The notes beneath the pieces were generated by a model. It made no database searches and was not told the DNA's origin. It was given only the letters and a program-made list of their open reading frames with translations. Made by a program: the position numbers and the translations under genes. Below are positions 38,044 to 45,743 of a stretch of 64,000 bases of DNA, one piece after another. This DNA comes from VRUE01 sp963796705 (lineage in GTDB: Bacteria; Actinomycetota; Thermoleophilia; Solirubrobacterales; 70-9), in assembly GCA_963796705.1 (NCBI GenBank), contig CAWCMK010000002.1, positions 248,001 through 312,000 on the forward strand. Reading direction: 5' to 3'. The first letter of the stretch is position 1. Each line of letters starts with the position of its first letter.

Positions 38044-39246
38044 TTGAGCCTCCGGGCGACGGTCGCCTTCGCGACGGCCATCATCGCCTGTCTGCTCGGC
38101 GGGATCTGGCTCGGTGGCCACCCGGCCCATCTGCCCCAGTTTGCCCGTGACGCCTTCGTCGGCGGCGAAGCAGGGCTCAACGTCGAAGCGACCGAAGAAA
38201 TCGAGAACAACTACTTCCGCAAGGTCTCCGCAACGAGACTCAGCGACGACTCACTGCAGGGGATGGCTCGTGGGTTGCGTCGCCGCTACCACGATCGCTT
38301 CTCCGAATACTTCTCACCGGAAAGCCGCGAGCGCTTCAACGAATCGATTGCCGGCCGCTTTACCGGTATTGGCCTGGAGGTGGCTGAAGCGGGGAAGGGG
38401 CTGCGCGCGACCCAGGTCTTCAAGGGATCCCCCGCCGAGCGGGCCGGGATCCAACCCGGTGAAGTGATCATCTCGGTCAACGGAGAATCGATCGCCGGCC
38501 TGAGCAGCGAGGAGGCGACAGCGAAGATCAAAGGGCCCGAACAGACAAAGGTCACCGTCGGTGTGCTGGACCCAAAGAGCGGCAAGGTTCGCGAGCTGCA
38601 CCTGACCCGCGAACAGATTTCGCTGCCGGTTGCGACGAGCAGGCTGGAGCGCCGCGGAGGCCGCAAGTTGGGCTACGTCCGGCTCGCCGCTTTCAGCGAA
38701 GGGTCCGATGAGCTGCTGCGCAAGCAGGTCGAAAAGGTCGAGCGCGAGGGAGCCGAAGGGATCGTTCTGGATTTGCGAGAGAACGGCGGTGGCCTGCTCG
38801 AGGAGGCGGTGCTGAGCGCGAGCATCTTCCTGCCCAAGGGCGAAGTTGTGACCGAAACCAAATCCCGCACCCAGGGCAACGCCGTCTACAAGACGGTTGG
38901 CGAAAATCTCCCGGCAAAGCCGCTGGTCGTTCTCATCGATCGCAACACTGCCTCGGCGGCCGAGATTCTCACGGCGGCGCTCGCCGACGACGCAAAGGCG
39001 CCCGTCGTCGGCACCCGCTCGTTCGGCAAGGGGGTCTTCCAGCAGGAGTTCGACCTCTCCAACGGTGGCGCCCTGAAGCTGACCGTGGGCGAATACTTCA
39101 CTCCCGATGGCGTCAACCTGGCCGAATCGCACGGCATCCATCCCGACGTGTGGGCGATCGACAACCCCGCAACCAGGCGGGATGAGGCGCTGGAACGGGC
39201 GTTGGAGGCGCTTGCCGAAAAGCGGGTCGGTCGGGCCGGAAAATGA
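38044..39246 (+). CDS. C-terminal processing peptidase (S41, CtpA type)
   Basis: 400-residue exported serine protease: membrane anchor or signal (about 6-25, VAFATAIIACLLGGIWLGG), PDZ domain (about 95-180, GIGLEV then KGSPAERAGIQPGEVIISVNG), and the S41 catalytic core with Ser304 (DRNTASAAEIL) and Lys329 (GTRSFGKGVFQ), the Ser-x-Lys spacing of 25 known from Prc/CtpA. Start is TTG, 7 nt after ftsX. ftsE-ftsX-ctp neighbours also occur in Bacillus, where the protease group acts on envelope proteins, so a role in FtsEX-controlled wall hydrolysis is reasonable (inference). Confidence 0.92.
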   Translation: MSLRATVAFATAIIACLLGGIWLGGHPAHLPQFARDAFVGGEAGLNVEATEEIENNYFRKVSATRLSDDSLQGMARGLRRRYHDRFSEYFSPESRERFNESIAGRFTGIGLEVAEAGKGLRATQVFKGSPAERAGIQPGEVIISVNGESIAGLSSEEATAKIKGPEQTKVTVGVLDPKSGKVRELHLTREQISLPVATSRLERRGGRKLGYVRLAAFSEGSDELLRKQVEKVEREGAEGIVLDLRENGGGLLEEAVLSASIFLPKGEVVTETKSRTQGNAVYKTVGENLPAKPLVVLIDRNTASAAEILTAALADDAKAPVVGTRSFGKGVFQQEFDLSNGGALKLTVGEYFTPDGVNLAESHGIHPDVWAIDNPATRRDEALERALEALAEKRVGRAGK

Positions 39247-40829
39247 CACCGCGCGGCCCCCGCCGGCGGGGCCGTTTGCCGCGCAACGCCCGAGAGGCTG
39301 TCGAGTTGCTGCTGCGTGAGGAGTTGGATCGGCGACTGGGGTTCGAGGCGGCGCTCGAGAACCAGGCCCGCCGCGCCGCGGATGTCGCCGGTACGCGATC
39401 GCCGCGGCGACGCGACTTGACCGAGCTGGCGACCTTCACGGTCGATCCGGCGAGCGCACACGATTTCGACGACGCGATCTCCGCCGCCCGGGACGGCGAC
39501 GGGGTGCGCATCTGGATTCACATTGCCGACGTTGCCGCCCACGTGCGGCCGGGATCAGCGCTTGATCTCGAGGCGCGCCGACGCGGCAACAGCACCTACG
39601 TCCCCGGGATGGTCGAGCCGATGCTCCCGCGAGCGCTGAGCGAGGCGGCGTGCAGCCTCGCGCCGGGGATGGAGCGATTGGCCGTCACCGCCGAGGTCGC
39701 ACTCGACGCAGCCGGGCGACCGACGGGCACCTCCTTTTACCGCAGTCGCATTCGCTCCGACGCGCGTCTGGACTATGACGAGCTTGACCTCGTGTTCGCC
39801 GGCCGCGTCGAGGCGCCGCCCGCCGCAGCTGCCTCTCTGGAGCTCGCGCGCGAGGTGGCGGCGGCGCTCGGCCGGCGCCAAGGGACGAGCAGCCTCGATG
39901 TCGAGTCCTTCGAGCCCGAGTTCCGCTTCGACGCGCAGGGCGAGGTGGTCAGCGCTCGCGAGATCGAGCAGACCGAGTCCCATCGTTTGATCGAGCGCCT
40001 GATGATCCTCGCAAACGAGCAGGTCGCCCGCCTGCTGGAGCGCAAGCGGGTACCGGCCCTCTACCGAGTCCACGCCCAGCCTGACCCGGCGAGCGTCGAG
40101 CGCCTGCTGGCCCAGCTCGCCGCCCTCGACCTGCCGACGCCGCCGCTCCCGTCCGGCGGCTGGGCTCCCCGGCAGGCGGGGGAGCTCGCCGCCGAGGCGA
40201 GCAGACTCGTGCGGCGTGAGGCCGTGCGGCGCGGGCACGGCCGCGAGGCGTATACATCGCTCGTGCTCAGATCGCTCAAGCAGGCCCGCTACAGCGAGCG
40301 CAACAGTGGCCACGCCGGTCTCGGCAGCTCCGCCTATTGCCACTTCACCTCGCCAATCAGGCGCTATCCGGACCTGTTCGTGCATCGGGCGCTTCTGGCG
40401 GCACTGGGCGAGGGGGAGGAGCCGCCGCGCGCGGGCGACGCGCGCGTTACCGCCGCCCGCTGTAGCGAGCTTGAGCGAGAGTCGGTGCGAATCGAGCGTC
40501 GCGCCGACGACGTCTGCGCGGCCTTTCTGCTCGAGCGTGAGCTGTCTGAGCGAGGACGTCAGATCACCTTTGAGGGCGAGATCTCCGGTCTCACCCGCTC
40601 CGGCGCCTTCGTCGCCTTCGGCGGTCAGCTCGGCAACGTCTACGAGGGCTTTCTCGCCGCGCGGCGTGTGCCGGGCGACTACTTCGAGCTGAATGCGACC
40701 GAGACGGCGTTGCGCGGAAGCGCGTCGGGTGCGGCCCTGCGCTTGGGGGAGCCGGTCTCCGTCAGGGTGATCGGTATCGAAGCGGCACGCGGACGCGTCG
40801 ACTTGGAGCCCGGTGCGGCGGAGGACTGA
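39243..40829 (+). CDS. rnr: RNase II/R-family exoribonuclease, short form
   Basis: 528 residues with the RNB catalytic domain (about 55-370): AHDFDDAISA supplies the metal-binding aspartates, and HIADVAAHVRPGS and YCHFTSPIRRYPDLFVHRAL are family signatures. A C-terminal S1 domain (about 440-520, FEGEISGLTRSGAFVAFGG) binds RNA. The N-terminal cold-shock domains of RNase R and RNase II are missing, so it is shorter than the roughly 700-800 residues of RNase R. It overlaps ctpA in an ATGA and is 2 nt before smpB; rnr-smpB pairing is common and fits decay of stalled mRNAs during trans-translation. Confidence 0.88.
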   Translation: MTPRGPRRRGRLPRNAREAVELLLREELDRRLGFEAALENQARRAADVAGTRSPRRRDLTELATFTVDPASAHDFDDAISAARDGDGVRIWIHIADVAAHVRPGSALDLEARRRGNSTYVPGMVEPMLPRALSEAACSLAPGMERLAVTAEVALDAAGRPTGTSFYRSRIRSDARLDYDELDLVFAGRVEAPPAAAASLELAREVAAALGRRQGTSSLDVESFEPEFRFDAQGEVVSAREIEQTESHRLIERLMILANEQVARLLERKRVPALYRVHAQPDPASVERLLAQLAALDLPTPPLPSGGWAPRQAGELAAEASRLVRREAVRRGHGREAYTSLVLRSLKQARYSERNSGHAGLGSSAYCHFTSPIRRYPDLFVHRALLAALGEGEEPPRAGDARVTAARCSELERESVRIERRADDVCAAFLLERELSERGRQITFEGEISGLTRSGAFVAFGGQLGNVYEGFLAARRVPGDYFELNATETALRGSASGAALRLGEPVSVRVIGIEAARGRVDLEPGAAED

Positions 40830-40831
40830 GC

Positions 40832-41317
40832 GTGGCGAGGAAGGGAAAGAGGAGCCGTCCGCCGGCCTCTGGAGACGTCGCGACCAACCGGCGCGCTGGA
40901 CATAAGTTCGAGCTTGTCGAGAAGCTCGAGGCCGGGATCGAGCTGCGTGGCTCGGAGGTGAAGGCCTTGCGTGGCGGCAAGGCCCAGATGGCCGACGCCT
41001 ACGCCGTCATCGAGGGGGGCGAGGTCTGGCTGCGGAAATTGCACATCCCTCCATACGAACCCGCCAGCCGCGACAATCACGATCCCGAGCGACCTCGGAA
41101 GCTGCTCCTCCACCGCGCCGAAATCGAGCGCCTGGTCGGCAAGACCGCACAGCGCGGCCTGACGCTGATTCCGACCAGGATCTACTTCAAAGGATCGCGC
41201 GTCAAGGTCGAGCTCGCACTCGCCCGCGGCAAGGAGGGTCGCGATCGGCGCCGGGAGATCGCCGAGCGCGACACACGTCGCGAGGTCGAGCGCGAATTCC
41301 GGCGCCGAATGAGGTAG
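40832..41317 (+). CDS. smpB: SsrA-binding protein SmpB
   Basis: 161 residues. SmpB binds tmRNA and mimics the anticodon arm in the A site of stalled ribosomes. Typical blocks are NRRAGHKFELVEKLEAGIEL, GSEVKALRGGKAQMADAYA, IPPYEPASRDNHDPERPRKL with its conserved Arg/Lys, and a basic C-terminal tail KEGRDRRREIAERDTRREVE that forms a helix in the mRNA channel. GTG start 2 nt after rnr. Its partner ssrA lies 3.5 kb downstream. Confidence 0.97.
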   Translation: MARKGKRSRPPASGDVATNRRAGHKFELVEKLEAGIELRGSEVKALRGGKAQMADAYAVIEGGEVWLRKLHIPPYEPASRDNHDPERPRKLLLHRAEIERLVGKTAQRGLTLIPTRIYFKGSRVKVELALARGKEGRDRRREIAERDTRREVEREFRRRMR

Positions 41318-41320
41318 CTT
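41315..41320 (+). promoter_or_regulatory. Possible -10 box, leaderless arrangement
   Basis: TAGCTT ends 7 nt before ATG 41328. Its TAG is the smpB stop codon, so coincidence is possible. Confidence 0.3.
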
Positions 41321-41327
41321 CGCTTCT

Positions 41328-43322
41328 ATGAGGATGCTTCCCACACTCCTTCCTTCGGTGATCCCGATCGCCGCCGACGTCAAAGTGATTGGCGGGGCCG
41401 CGATCGTCGCCCTGCTGATCCTGCTCCTGGCGATCAGCATCGTTCAGCGCCGCAAGAAGGAAAAGGGGGAGGCGAAAGCGCCCAAGGCGCCGAGGCAGCG
41501 GGGTCGAAAGAAGGGTCAGCAAGCCGCCGAAGGGGCTCAGCCGCCGAGCGTTGCGCCACCGTTTCCGTCGACGCCGGGGGCGCCTACCGCGACCGTCACC
41601 CCTCCCGGTCAGACGTCGGAGGTACCCCCCGCTGCGGCAGCTCCGCCGGTCGCGCCCCCGCCCGCTGCGCCCCCGCCCGCCAACCCAAAGGAGCGGCGCA
41701 AGCAGGCGCGCGAAGAGCAGCGCGCGGCGCGCACCGAGCACCGCAAACGCAGTCAGGAAGAGGCCAAGCGCCGTAAAGAAGACCGGCTGCGCAATCGGGC
41801 CGAAAAGAAGGGTGGCGGGGGGCGCTCCGCGCGCAAGGCGCGCAAGGAATCTGCGCAGACCGAGCGCCAGATCGCTGCCGCGCGGGCCGCCCAGGAGCGC
41901 GAGCTGCTCGAGCGCGGCACCCCGGGAACGGCCGAATTCGCGCCGCCACCCGTGCCTCCCGTCCCGGCGCAGGCTCCGGCGCCGCCGGTTGCTCAGGTTC
42001 CACCCACCCCGGTTCCGCCGGTTGCTCAGGTTCCACCCACCCCGGTTCCGCCGGTTGCTCAGGTTCCACCCACCCCGGTTCCGCCCGCCCCGGTTCCGGC
42101 GCCGGTTCCACCCACTTCCGGCGCCTACAACCCGGCTGAGGCAGAACAGAGGGTGCGCGCCAAGGTCGATGAGATTCAGCGCGAGGAGGAACGGATTCGG
42201 CTTGAGGCCGACCGGCGCATCCAGGAGGCCGAGCTCCTGCAGCGCCAGGCGGGCGCCGTCCAGGCTGGCCCCGGAGAGTCGACGCAGCCGATCGCGGCGG
42301 TGCCCCCTGCCCGCCGTTCTCCCGCCCCTCCGCCGGCGATGGCCGTACCGCCCCCGCCCGAGACGCCACCCGCCGATATGCAGGCCGCCGAGCAGTCGAT
42401 CAAAGAGGAACGCGAGGCCCAGGAACGCTCGATCGAGGAGGCGCAGAATCGCCTTCGCGAGATAGAGCAGCGGACCAAGGAGGCTGAGGAGCGCGCGGCG
42501 GAGGCGGCGCGCCTGGCCAAGCTGAAGTCCGAGGAGGACGAGCGCGAGCGACGACTGCGCGAGATCCGCGACTCGGTCGCCCAGGCCGAGGAGCGGGCAC
42601 GGGAGGCCGAGCGCCGCGCCGTGGAAGCTGAGCAGGCGGTGGTGCGGGCCGTGCAGGCCCCGGTTCCGCCCGGCGCGCAGTCCTCGGTGCCCCCCGCACA
42701 GCCCCCAGCTCCACAGCCCCCAGCTCCACAGCCCCCAGCCCCACAACCGCCGATGCCCCCACCACCGCCGATGTCCCCACCACCGCCTCCGCCCGCGGCG
42801 GCACCACCAGTACCCCAGTCTCCACCGCCCCCGCCGGCACCACAGTCCCCGCCGCCGGCGGCCCAGAGGATCTCGCCGCCGCCCGGCCCGGGCCCGGGGA
42901 CTCCACCCTCGGGGCCGTTCCCTCAGACCCCGCCGCCTCCGCCCAGCCCGCCCGTGCCGGCCCCGACGGTGCCGCCGCCAGCCGATCCCTCCTCGCCCCC
43001 GGTCGGGGCAATCCCACCGCCGGGAGTTGAGGCCCCGCCCACGCCCGCCCCGGGTCCCGGTGCGGTGCCCCCGCAATCGCCCCCGCCGCCAGCTGCAGCC
43101 CAAACCCCGCCGCCCCAGGCGATTCCGTCGGGCGGCGCGATCAACCTCAACACGGTCACCTTCGACCAGCTTCGAGCCGAGAATCTCTCGGTGACCCAGG
43201 CGACGCGACTTCTCGCCCACCGCGAGCGCCTCGGCAGGTTCGGTACGGTCGACGACCTCGACCAGGTCCCGGGTTTCCCCCAGGAAGTTCTCGAAGACCT
43301 GAAGCGCCGTTCGACCGTCTGA
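41328..43322 (+). CDS. Proline-rich membrane protein with C-terminal helix-hairpin-helix domain
   Basis: 664 residues. One membrane helix (about 20-40, VIGGAAIVALLILLLAISIV), a basic stretch, a Pro/Ala-rich part, a charged coiled-coil part rich in Glu/Arg (two blocks, about 120-210 and 270-440), a long Pro-rich linker (about 445-600), and finally about 60 residues of a ComEA-type helix-hairpin-helix: INLNTVTFDQLRAENLSV, then LLAHRERLGRFGTVDDLDQVPGF in part. HhH domains of this kind bind DNA backbones, and ComEA acts in DNA uptake, but the large middle part has no known parallel to me. Exact 33-bp and 15-bp tandem repeats inside the gene suggest slippage. It starts 11 nt after smpB. Confidence 0.65.
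   Translation: MRMLPTLLPSVIPIAADVKVIGGAAIVALLILLLAISIVQRRKKEKGEAKAPKAPRQRGRKKGQQAAEGAQPPSVAPPFPSTPGAPTATVTPPGQTSEVPPAAAAPPVAPPPAAPPPANPKERRKQAREEQRAARTEHRKRSQEEAKRRKEDRLRNRAEKKGGGGRSARKARKESAQTERQIAAARAAQERELLERGTPGTAEFAPPPVPPVPAQAPAPPVAQVPPTPVPPVAQVPPTPVPPVAQVPPTPVPPAPVPAPVPPTSGAYNPAEAEQRVRAKVDEIQREEERIRLEADRRIQEAELLQRQAGAVQAGPGESTQPIAAVPPARRSPAPPPAMAVPPPPETPPADMQAAEQSIKEEREAQERSIEEAQNRLREIEQRTKEAEERAAEAARLAKLKSEEDERERRLREIRDSVAQAEERAREAERRAVEAEQAVVRAVQAPVPPGAQSSVPPAQPPAPQPPAPQPPAPQPPMPPPPPMSPPPPPPAAAPPVPQSPPPPPAPQSPPPAAQRISPPPGPGPGTPPSGPFPQTPPPPPSPPVPAPTVPPPADPSSPPVGAIPPPGVEAPPTPAPGPGAVPPQSPPPPAAAQTPPPQAIPSGGAINLNTVTFDQLRAENLSVTQATRLLAHRERLGRFGTVDDLDQVPGFPQEVLEDLKRRSTV
41985..42083 (+). repeat. 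33-bp tandem repeat, three copies
   Basis: Three adjacent 33-bp units starting CCGGTTGCTCAGG at 41985, 42018 and 42051, each encoding the 11-residue unit PVAQVPPTPVP. The copies look identical, which suggests recent duplication. Confidence 0.9.
42701..42745 (+). repeat. 15-bp tandem repeat, three copies
   Basis: Units GCCCCCAGCTCCACA start at 42701 and 42716, and GCCCCCAGCCCCACA at 42731. They encode a PPAPQ unit of the proline-rich linker. Confidence 0.85.
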
Positions 43323-43370
43323 TCGGCCTCGGTCTCGCTCGCAGGTATGCCCCCCTTGCGTCCCGTGCCC

Positions 43371-44762
43371 TCAGTCGCCGCCGGGTGCTTCGTAGGCCTC
43401 AAGGAGCTTTAGCCAGATCTCGCTGCGCGTCGGATAGGCGGCGACCGCGTGGCGCAGGCGGGCCAAGGGGACCTCGCCGAGGATCGCGATCGTCGCCGCG
43501 TGCAAAAGCTCCCCCGTCTCAAAGCCGGTGAATGTTGCGCCAACGATCGTCCCGCGGCGCTCATCGACGACGATCCTGGCGGTGCCCCCCGTCTCCTTGC
43601 CGTAGAAGCTGGCCCCGGCCGTTCCGTCGGTGGGAACGTCGACCGCGCGAGCTTCGAGCCCTTCCTCCTCGGCCTGCCCGAGCGTCCTACCGACGGCCGC
43701 CACCTGCGGGTCTGTGAAGGTGACCCGCGGCGTGCCAAGCCCTTCCGCGAGTGCCCCGATGTTCTTGCCCTTGGCATTCTCAGCCACGACCCAGGCCTGG
43801 TACTTGCCCATGTGCGTGAACAGAGCGCGGCCGTTGACGTCGCCGACCGCACGGAGCCAGTCGCGCCCGCCCACCCGCAGCCGGTCATCGGTCTCGAGAA
43901 AGCCGGCCCGATTGGGCTTGACCCCAACCGTCTCGAGGCCGATGCCCGCCGTGCGCGGTACCCGGCCGACTGCCACCAGTAGCTGCGCCGCGGCAATCCG
44001 CTCGCCCCCCTCCAGTTCGACGAATATTCCCCCCTCGGGCTGGGCGCCGACCGACCTGGCGAGCGTCCCGGTGCGAACGTCGACTCCATTTCGCTCACGC
44101 AGGGCAGCGGCGAGCTGCTCGCCCGCGAAGCGCTCCTCGCGGGGAAGGAGCTGTTCGGCGCCCTCGATCAAGGTCACCGTTGTGTGCAGCGTCGACCAGG
44201 CCTGCGCCAGCTCGCAGCCGACCGGGCCCCCGCCGAGCACGGCGAGGCTTTCGGGAACCACCTTCGAGGTGGTTGCGTCGCGATTGTTCCAGGGATGGAT
44301 CGAATCGAGGCCATCGATCGGTGGCATCGCCGCGCCGCTGCCGGTCGCAATCACCACCATCCGCCGCGCGGAGAGGAGTCGATCTCCGACCATCACCCGC
44401 CGCTCGCCGTCGAGGCGCCCCTCGCCGCGCACCAGCTCGATCCGCCGCTCCTTGAGCCAGGGCAGCTGGGAGCTATCGCTGAGGTTATGGATCACCTCGT
44501 CGCGGCGAGCGAGGACCGCGGCGACATCGAGGTCGCCGGTCACCGCTGCCGCGGTCCCCGGAACTCGCCGCGCCTCAGCAAGCAGCGCCCCGGGTCGCAG
44601 GAGCGCCTTGGAGGGCATGCAGGCGTAGTAGGAACATTCGCCGCCGACCAGGTGTTGCTCGACGATCGCGACGCTCAGGCCCGCTTCCGCGAGCCGCCCC
44701 GCACAGACCTCTCCGGGAGAGCCCGCGCCGATCACGATTGCGTCGAACTCGCTCTCGCTCAT
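43371..44762 (-). CDS. FAD-dependent pyridine nucleotide-disulfide oxidoreductase
   Basis: 463 residues of the dihydrolipoamide dehydrogenase/mercuric reductase group. FAD motif IVIGAGSPGEVCAGRLAEAG near the start, redox pair Cys43/Cys48 in GGECSYYACMPSKALLRP, NAD(P) motif VLGGGPVGCELAQAW, and the second FAD motif LRAVGDVNG. In true lipoamide dehydrogenases the C-terminus reads HPT..E, giving the catalytic His-Glu pair; here it is YPTRSE (Tyr443, Glu448), so the acid/base His is missing and the substrate is likely not lipoamide. No pyruvate dehydrogenase genes are near. TAGGTT (complement of 44769-44774) lies 6 nt before its ATG. Confidence 0.85.
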   Translation of the reverse strand: MSESEFDAIVIGAGSPGEVCAGRLAEAGLSVAIVEQHLVGGECSYYACMPSKALLRPGALLAEARRVPGTAAAVTGDLDVAAVLARRDEVIHNLSDSSQLPWLKERRIELVRGEGRLDGERRVMVGDRLLSARRMVVIATGSGAAMPPIDGLDSIHPWNNRDATTSKVVPESLAVLGGGPVGCELAQAWSTLHTTVTLIEGAEQLLPREERFAGEQLAAALRERNGVDVRTGTLARSVGAQPEGGIFVELEGGERIAAAQLLVAVGRVPRTAGIGLETVGVKPNRAGFLETDDRLRVGGRDWLRAVGDVNGRALFTHMGKYQAWVVAENAKGKNIGALAEGLGTPRVTFTDPQVAAVGRTLGQAEEEGLEARAVDVPTDGTAGASFYGKETGGTARIVVDERRGTIVGATFTGFETGELLHAATIAILGEVPLARLRHAVAAYPTRSEIWLKLLEAYEAPGGD

Positions 44763-44768
44763 GTGGGC

Positions 44769-44774
44769 AACCTA
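44769..44774 (-). promoter_or_regulatory. Predicted -10 box of the disulfide-reductase gene, leaderless
   Basis: TAGGTT on the minus strand ends 6 nt before the ATG at 44762. The divergent ssrA promoter must share the same 46-nt gap. Confidence 0.45.
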
Positions 44775-44785
44775 CCCGCAGTCCC

Positions 44786-44791
44786 TACAAT
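44786..44791 (+). promoter_or_regulatory. Predicted ssrA -10 box
   Basis: TACAAT lies 17 nt before the predicted mature 5' end of tmRNA (44809). TGGGCA at 44764-44769 is a weak -35 candidate with a 16-nt spacer. Confidence 0.45.
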
Positions 44792-44808
44792 CTGACTGGA
44801 CATAGCAC

Positions 44809-45167
44809 GGGGGCGACAGGCTTCGACGTGGTCGATCCGTGCGAACGGTTGCAGGCCGAGGTTGCCGGAGGCCTCGTTAAACACCGGCACCAACCAATAC
44901 GTGCGGACCATGAGTTCGCCCTCGCCGCTTAGCCGATAGCTGAGTGAGTGAGAGTCGGCCCACTCCCGCCCGCGGGGTGGGGCACCGGCTTCAACTGCGG
45001 GCTCACCCAGGCGGATCGCCCCGTCCGCAGGGGGAAATTCAAGGGGCTCGTGTCTCCCGTAGTGCCCGCCGGCGCGGACCCCGGGAGACGAGATTCAAGC
45101 GCCGGCTAAGCCTGTAGAGACCCTCGCATCGCGGCCGCGGACCCGAGTTCGATTCTCGGCGCCTCCA
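44809..45167 (+). ncRNA. ssrA: Transfer-messenger RNA
   Basis: The 5' end GGGGGCG (44809-44815) pairs with CGCCTCC (45160-45166) as a 7-bp acceptor stem, followed by discriminator A. GACAGGCTTCGACG is the conserved 5' tmRNA D-loop-like sequence and GAGTTCGATTCTC the T arm. The tag reading frame ends CTC GCC GCT TAG (44921-44932). With a resume codon at GCG 44903, which follows AATACGT much as the E. coli one follows AATAGTC, the tag is ADHEFALAA, which ends in the LAA seen by ClpXP. CCA is not encoded: the genome reads TCA, which begins the convergent redoxin gene's stop. Size is about 359 nt, normal for the family. Confidence 0.93.
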
Positions 45168-45725
45168 TCACCTCGCCGCGAGCCAGCCGATCACCACGGC
45201 GGCGTCGCGGTCGGGGGGAAATACCGGGTAGAAGACCTTTACAACCTGCCCGGCCTCGACCACAAGGGTGAGCCGTCGGTAGAGCTTCAGGCCGCCGGCG
45301 AGGAAGGTCGGCAGGCGCAGCGGTGGCGCCGCCAGGGTCAGCCCCGGATCGCTCAGCAGAGGAAATGGAATGTGCTCGCGCGCGGCGAACTCACGCTGCC
45401 CAGCCGGGTCCTGTGCGCTGATCCCGACCAGGGCTGCGCCGAGTCGCTCGAACTCGCCGAGCGCGTCGCGGTAGGCGCAGCTCTGGGGGGTGCAGCCACG
45501 GGCGCCCGGGATCTCGTCCCAGCCCTCGGGCAGCGGTACACCGGGCACGCCGGTGCGCGGGTACACGTACGCGACCAGCCGTCCCCGGCCCAGTTCCGCT
45601 AGGTCAAGCGGCTCTCCCAGGGTTGATTGGAGTTTCAGCGAGGGGAGCCGCAGGCCGCTCAGATGCGCCGCAGCGCCGTCATCGACGGGCACCGGCAGCT
45701 TGGCGGGCAACCGGTTGTAGTCCAT
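45168..45725 (-). CDS. Redoxin (AhpC/TSA-like) family protein
   Basis: 185 residues with a thioredoxin-fold peroxiredoxin-like pattern: LKLQSTLGEPLDLAELGRGR, AYVYPRTGVPGVPLPEGWDE, then GARGCTPQSCAYRDALGEF with two Cys six apart, and LVGISAQDPAGQREFAAREHI with FPLLSDPGLTLAA. It resembles the PRTG-type redoxins more than classic two-Cys peroxiredoxins, so peroxide reduction is likely but the reductant is unknown. I chose the start at 45725 (MDYNRLPAKLP); a longer start at 45755 would overlap the divergent gene. Its stop lies directly against the tmRNA 3' end. Confidence 0.75.
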   Translation of the reverse strand: MDYNRLPAKLPVPVDDGAAAHLSGLRLPSLKLQSTLGEPLDLAELGRGRLVAYVYPRTGVPGVPLPEGWDEIPGARGCTPQSCAYRDALGEFERLGAALVGISAQDPAGQREFAAREHIPFPLLSDPGLTLAAPPLRLPTFLAGGLKLYRRLTLVVEAGQVVKVFYPVFPPDRDAAVVIGWLAAR

Positions 45726-45731
45726 GGTCCG

Positions 45732-45737
45732 TAGTTT
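45732..45737 (+). promoter_or_regulatory. Predicted -10 box, leaderless arrangement
   Basis: TAGTTT ends 6 nt before ATG 45744, in the short gap to the divergent redoxin gene. Confidence 0.4.
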
Positions 45738-45743
45738 CCAGGA

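Noticed and set aside
41202..43220. 672-residue open frame on the minus strand opposite the HhH and smpB genes
   Set aside because: It is Arg/Gly-rich antisense noise from GC-rich proline codons; smpB and the HhH domain on the plus strand are clear.
45003..45167. A separate tRNA gene ending in GAGTTCGATTCTC
   Set aside because: The 3' half pairs with the 5' end at 44809 as tmRNA; no complete cloverleaf with an anticodon arm is present.
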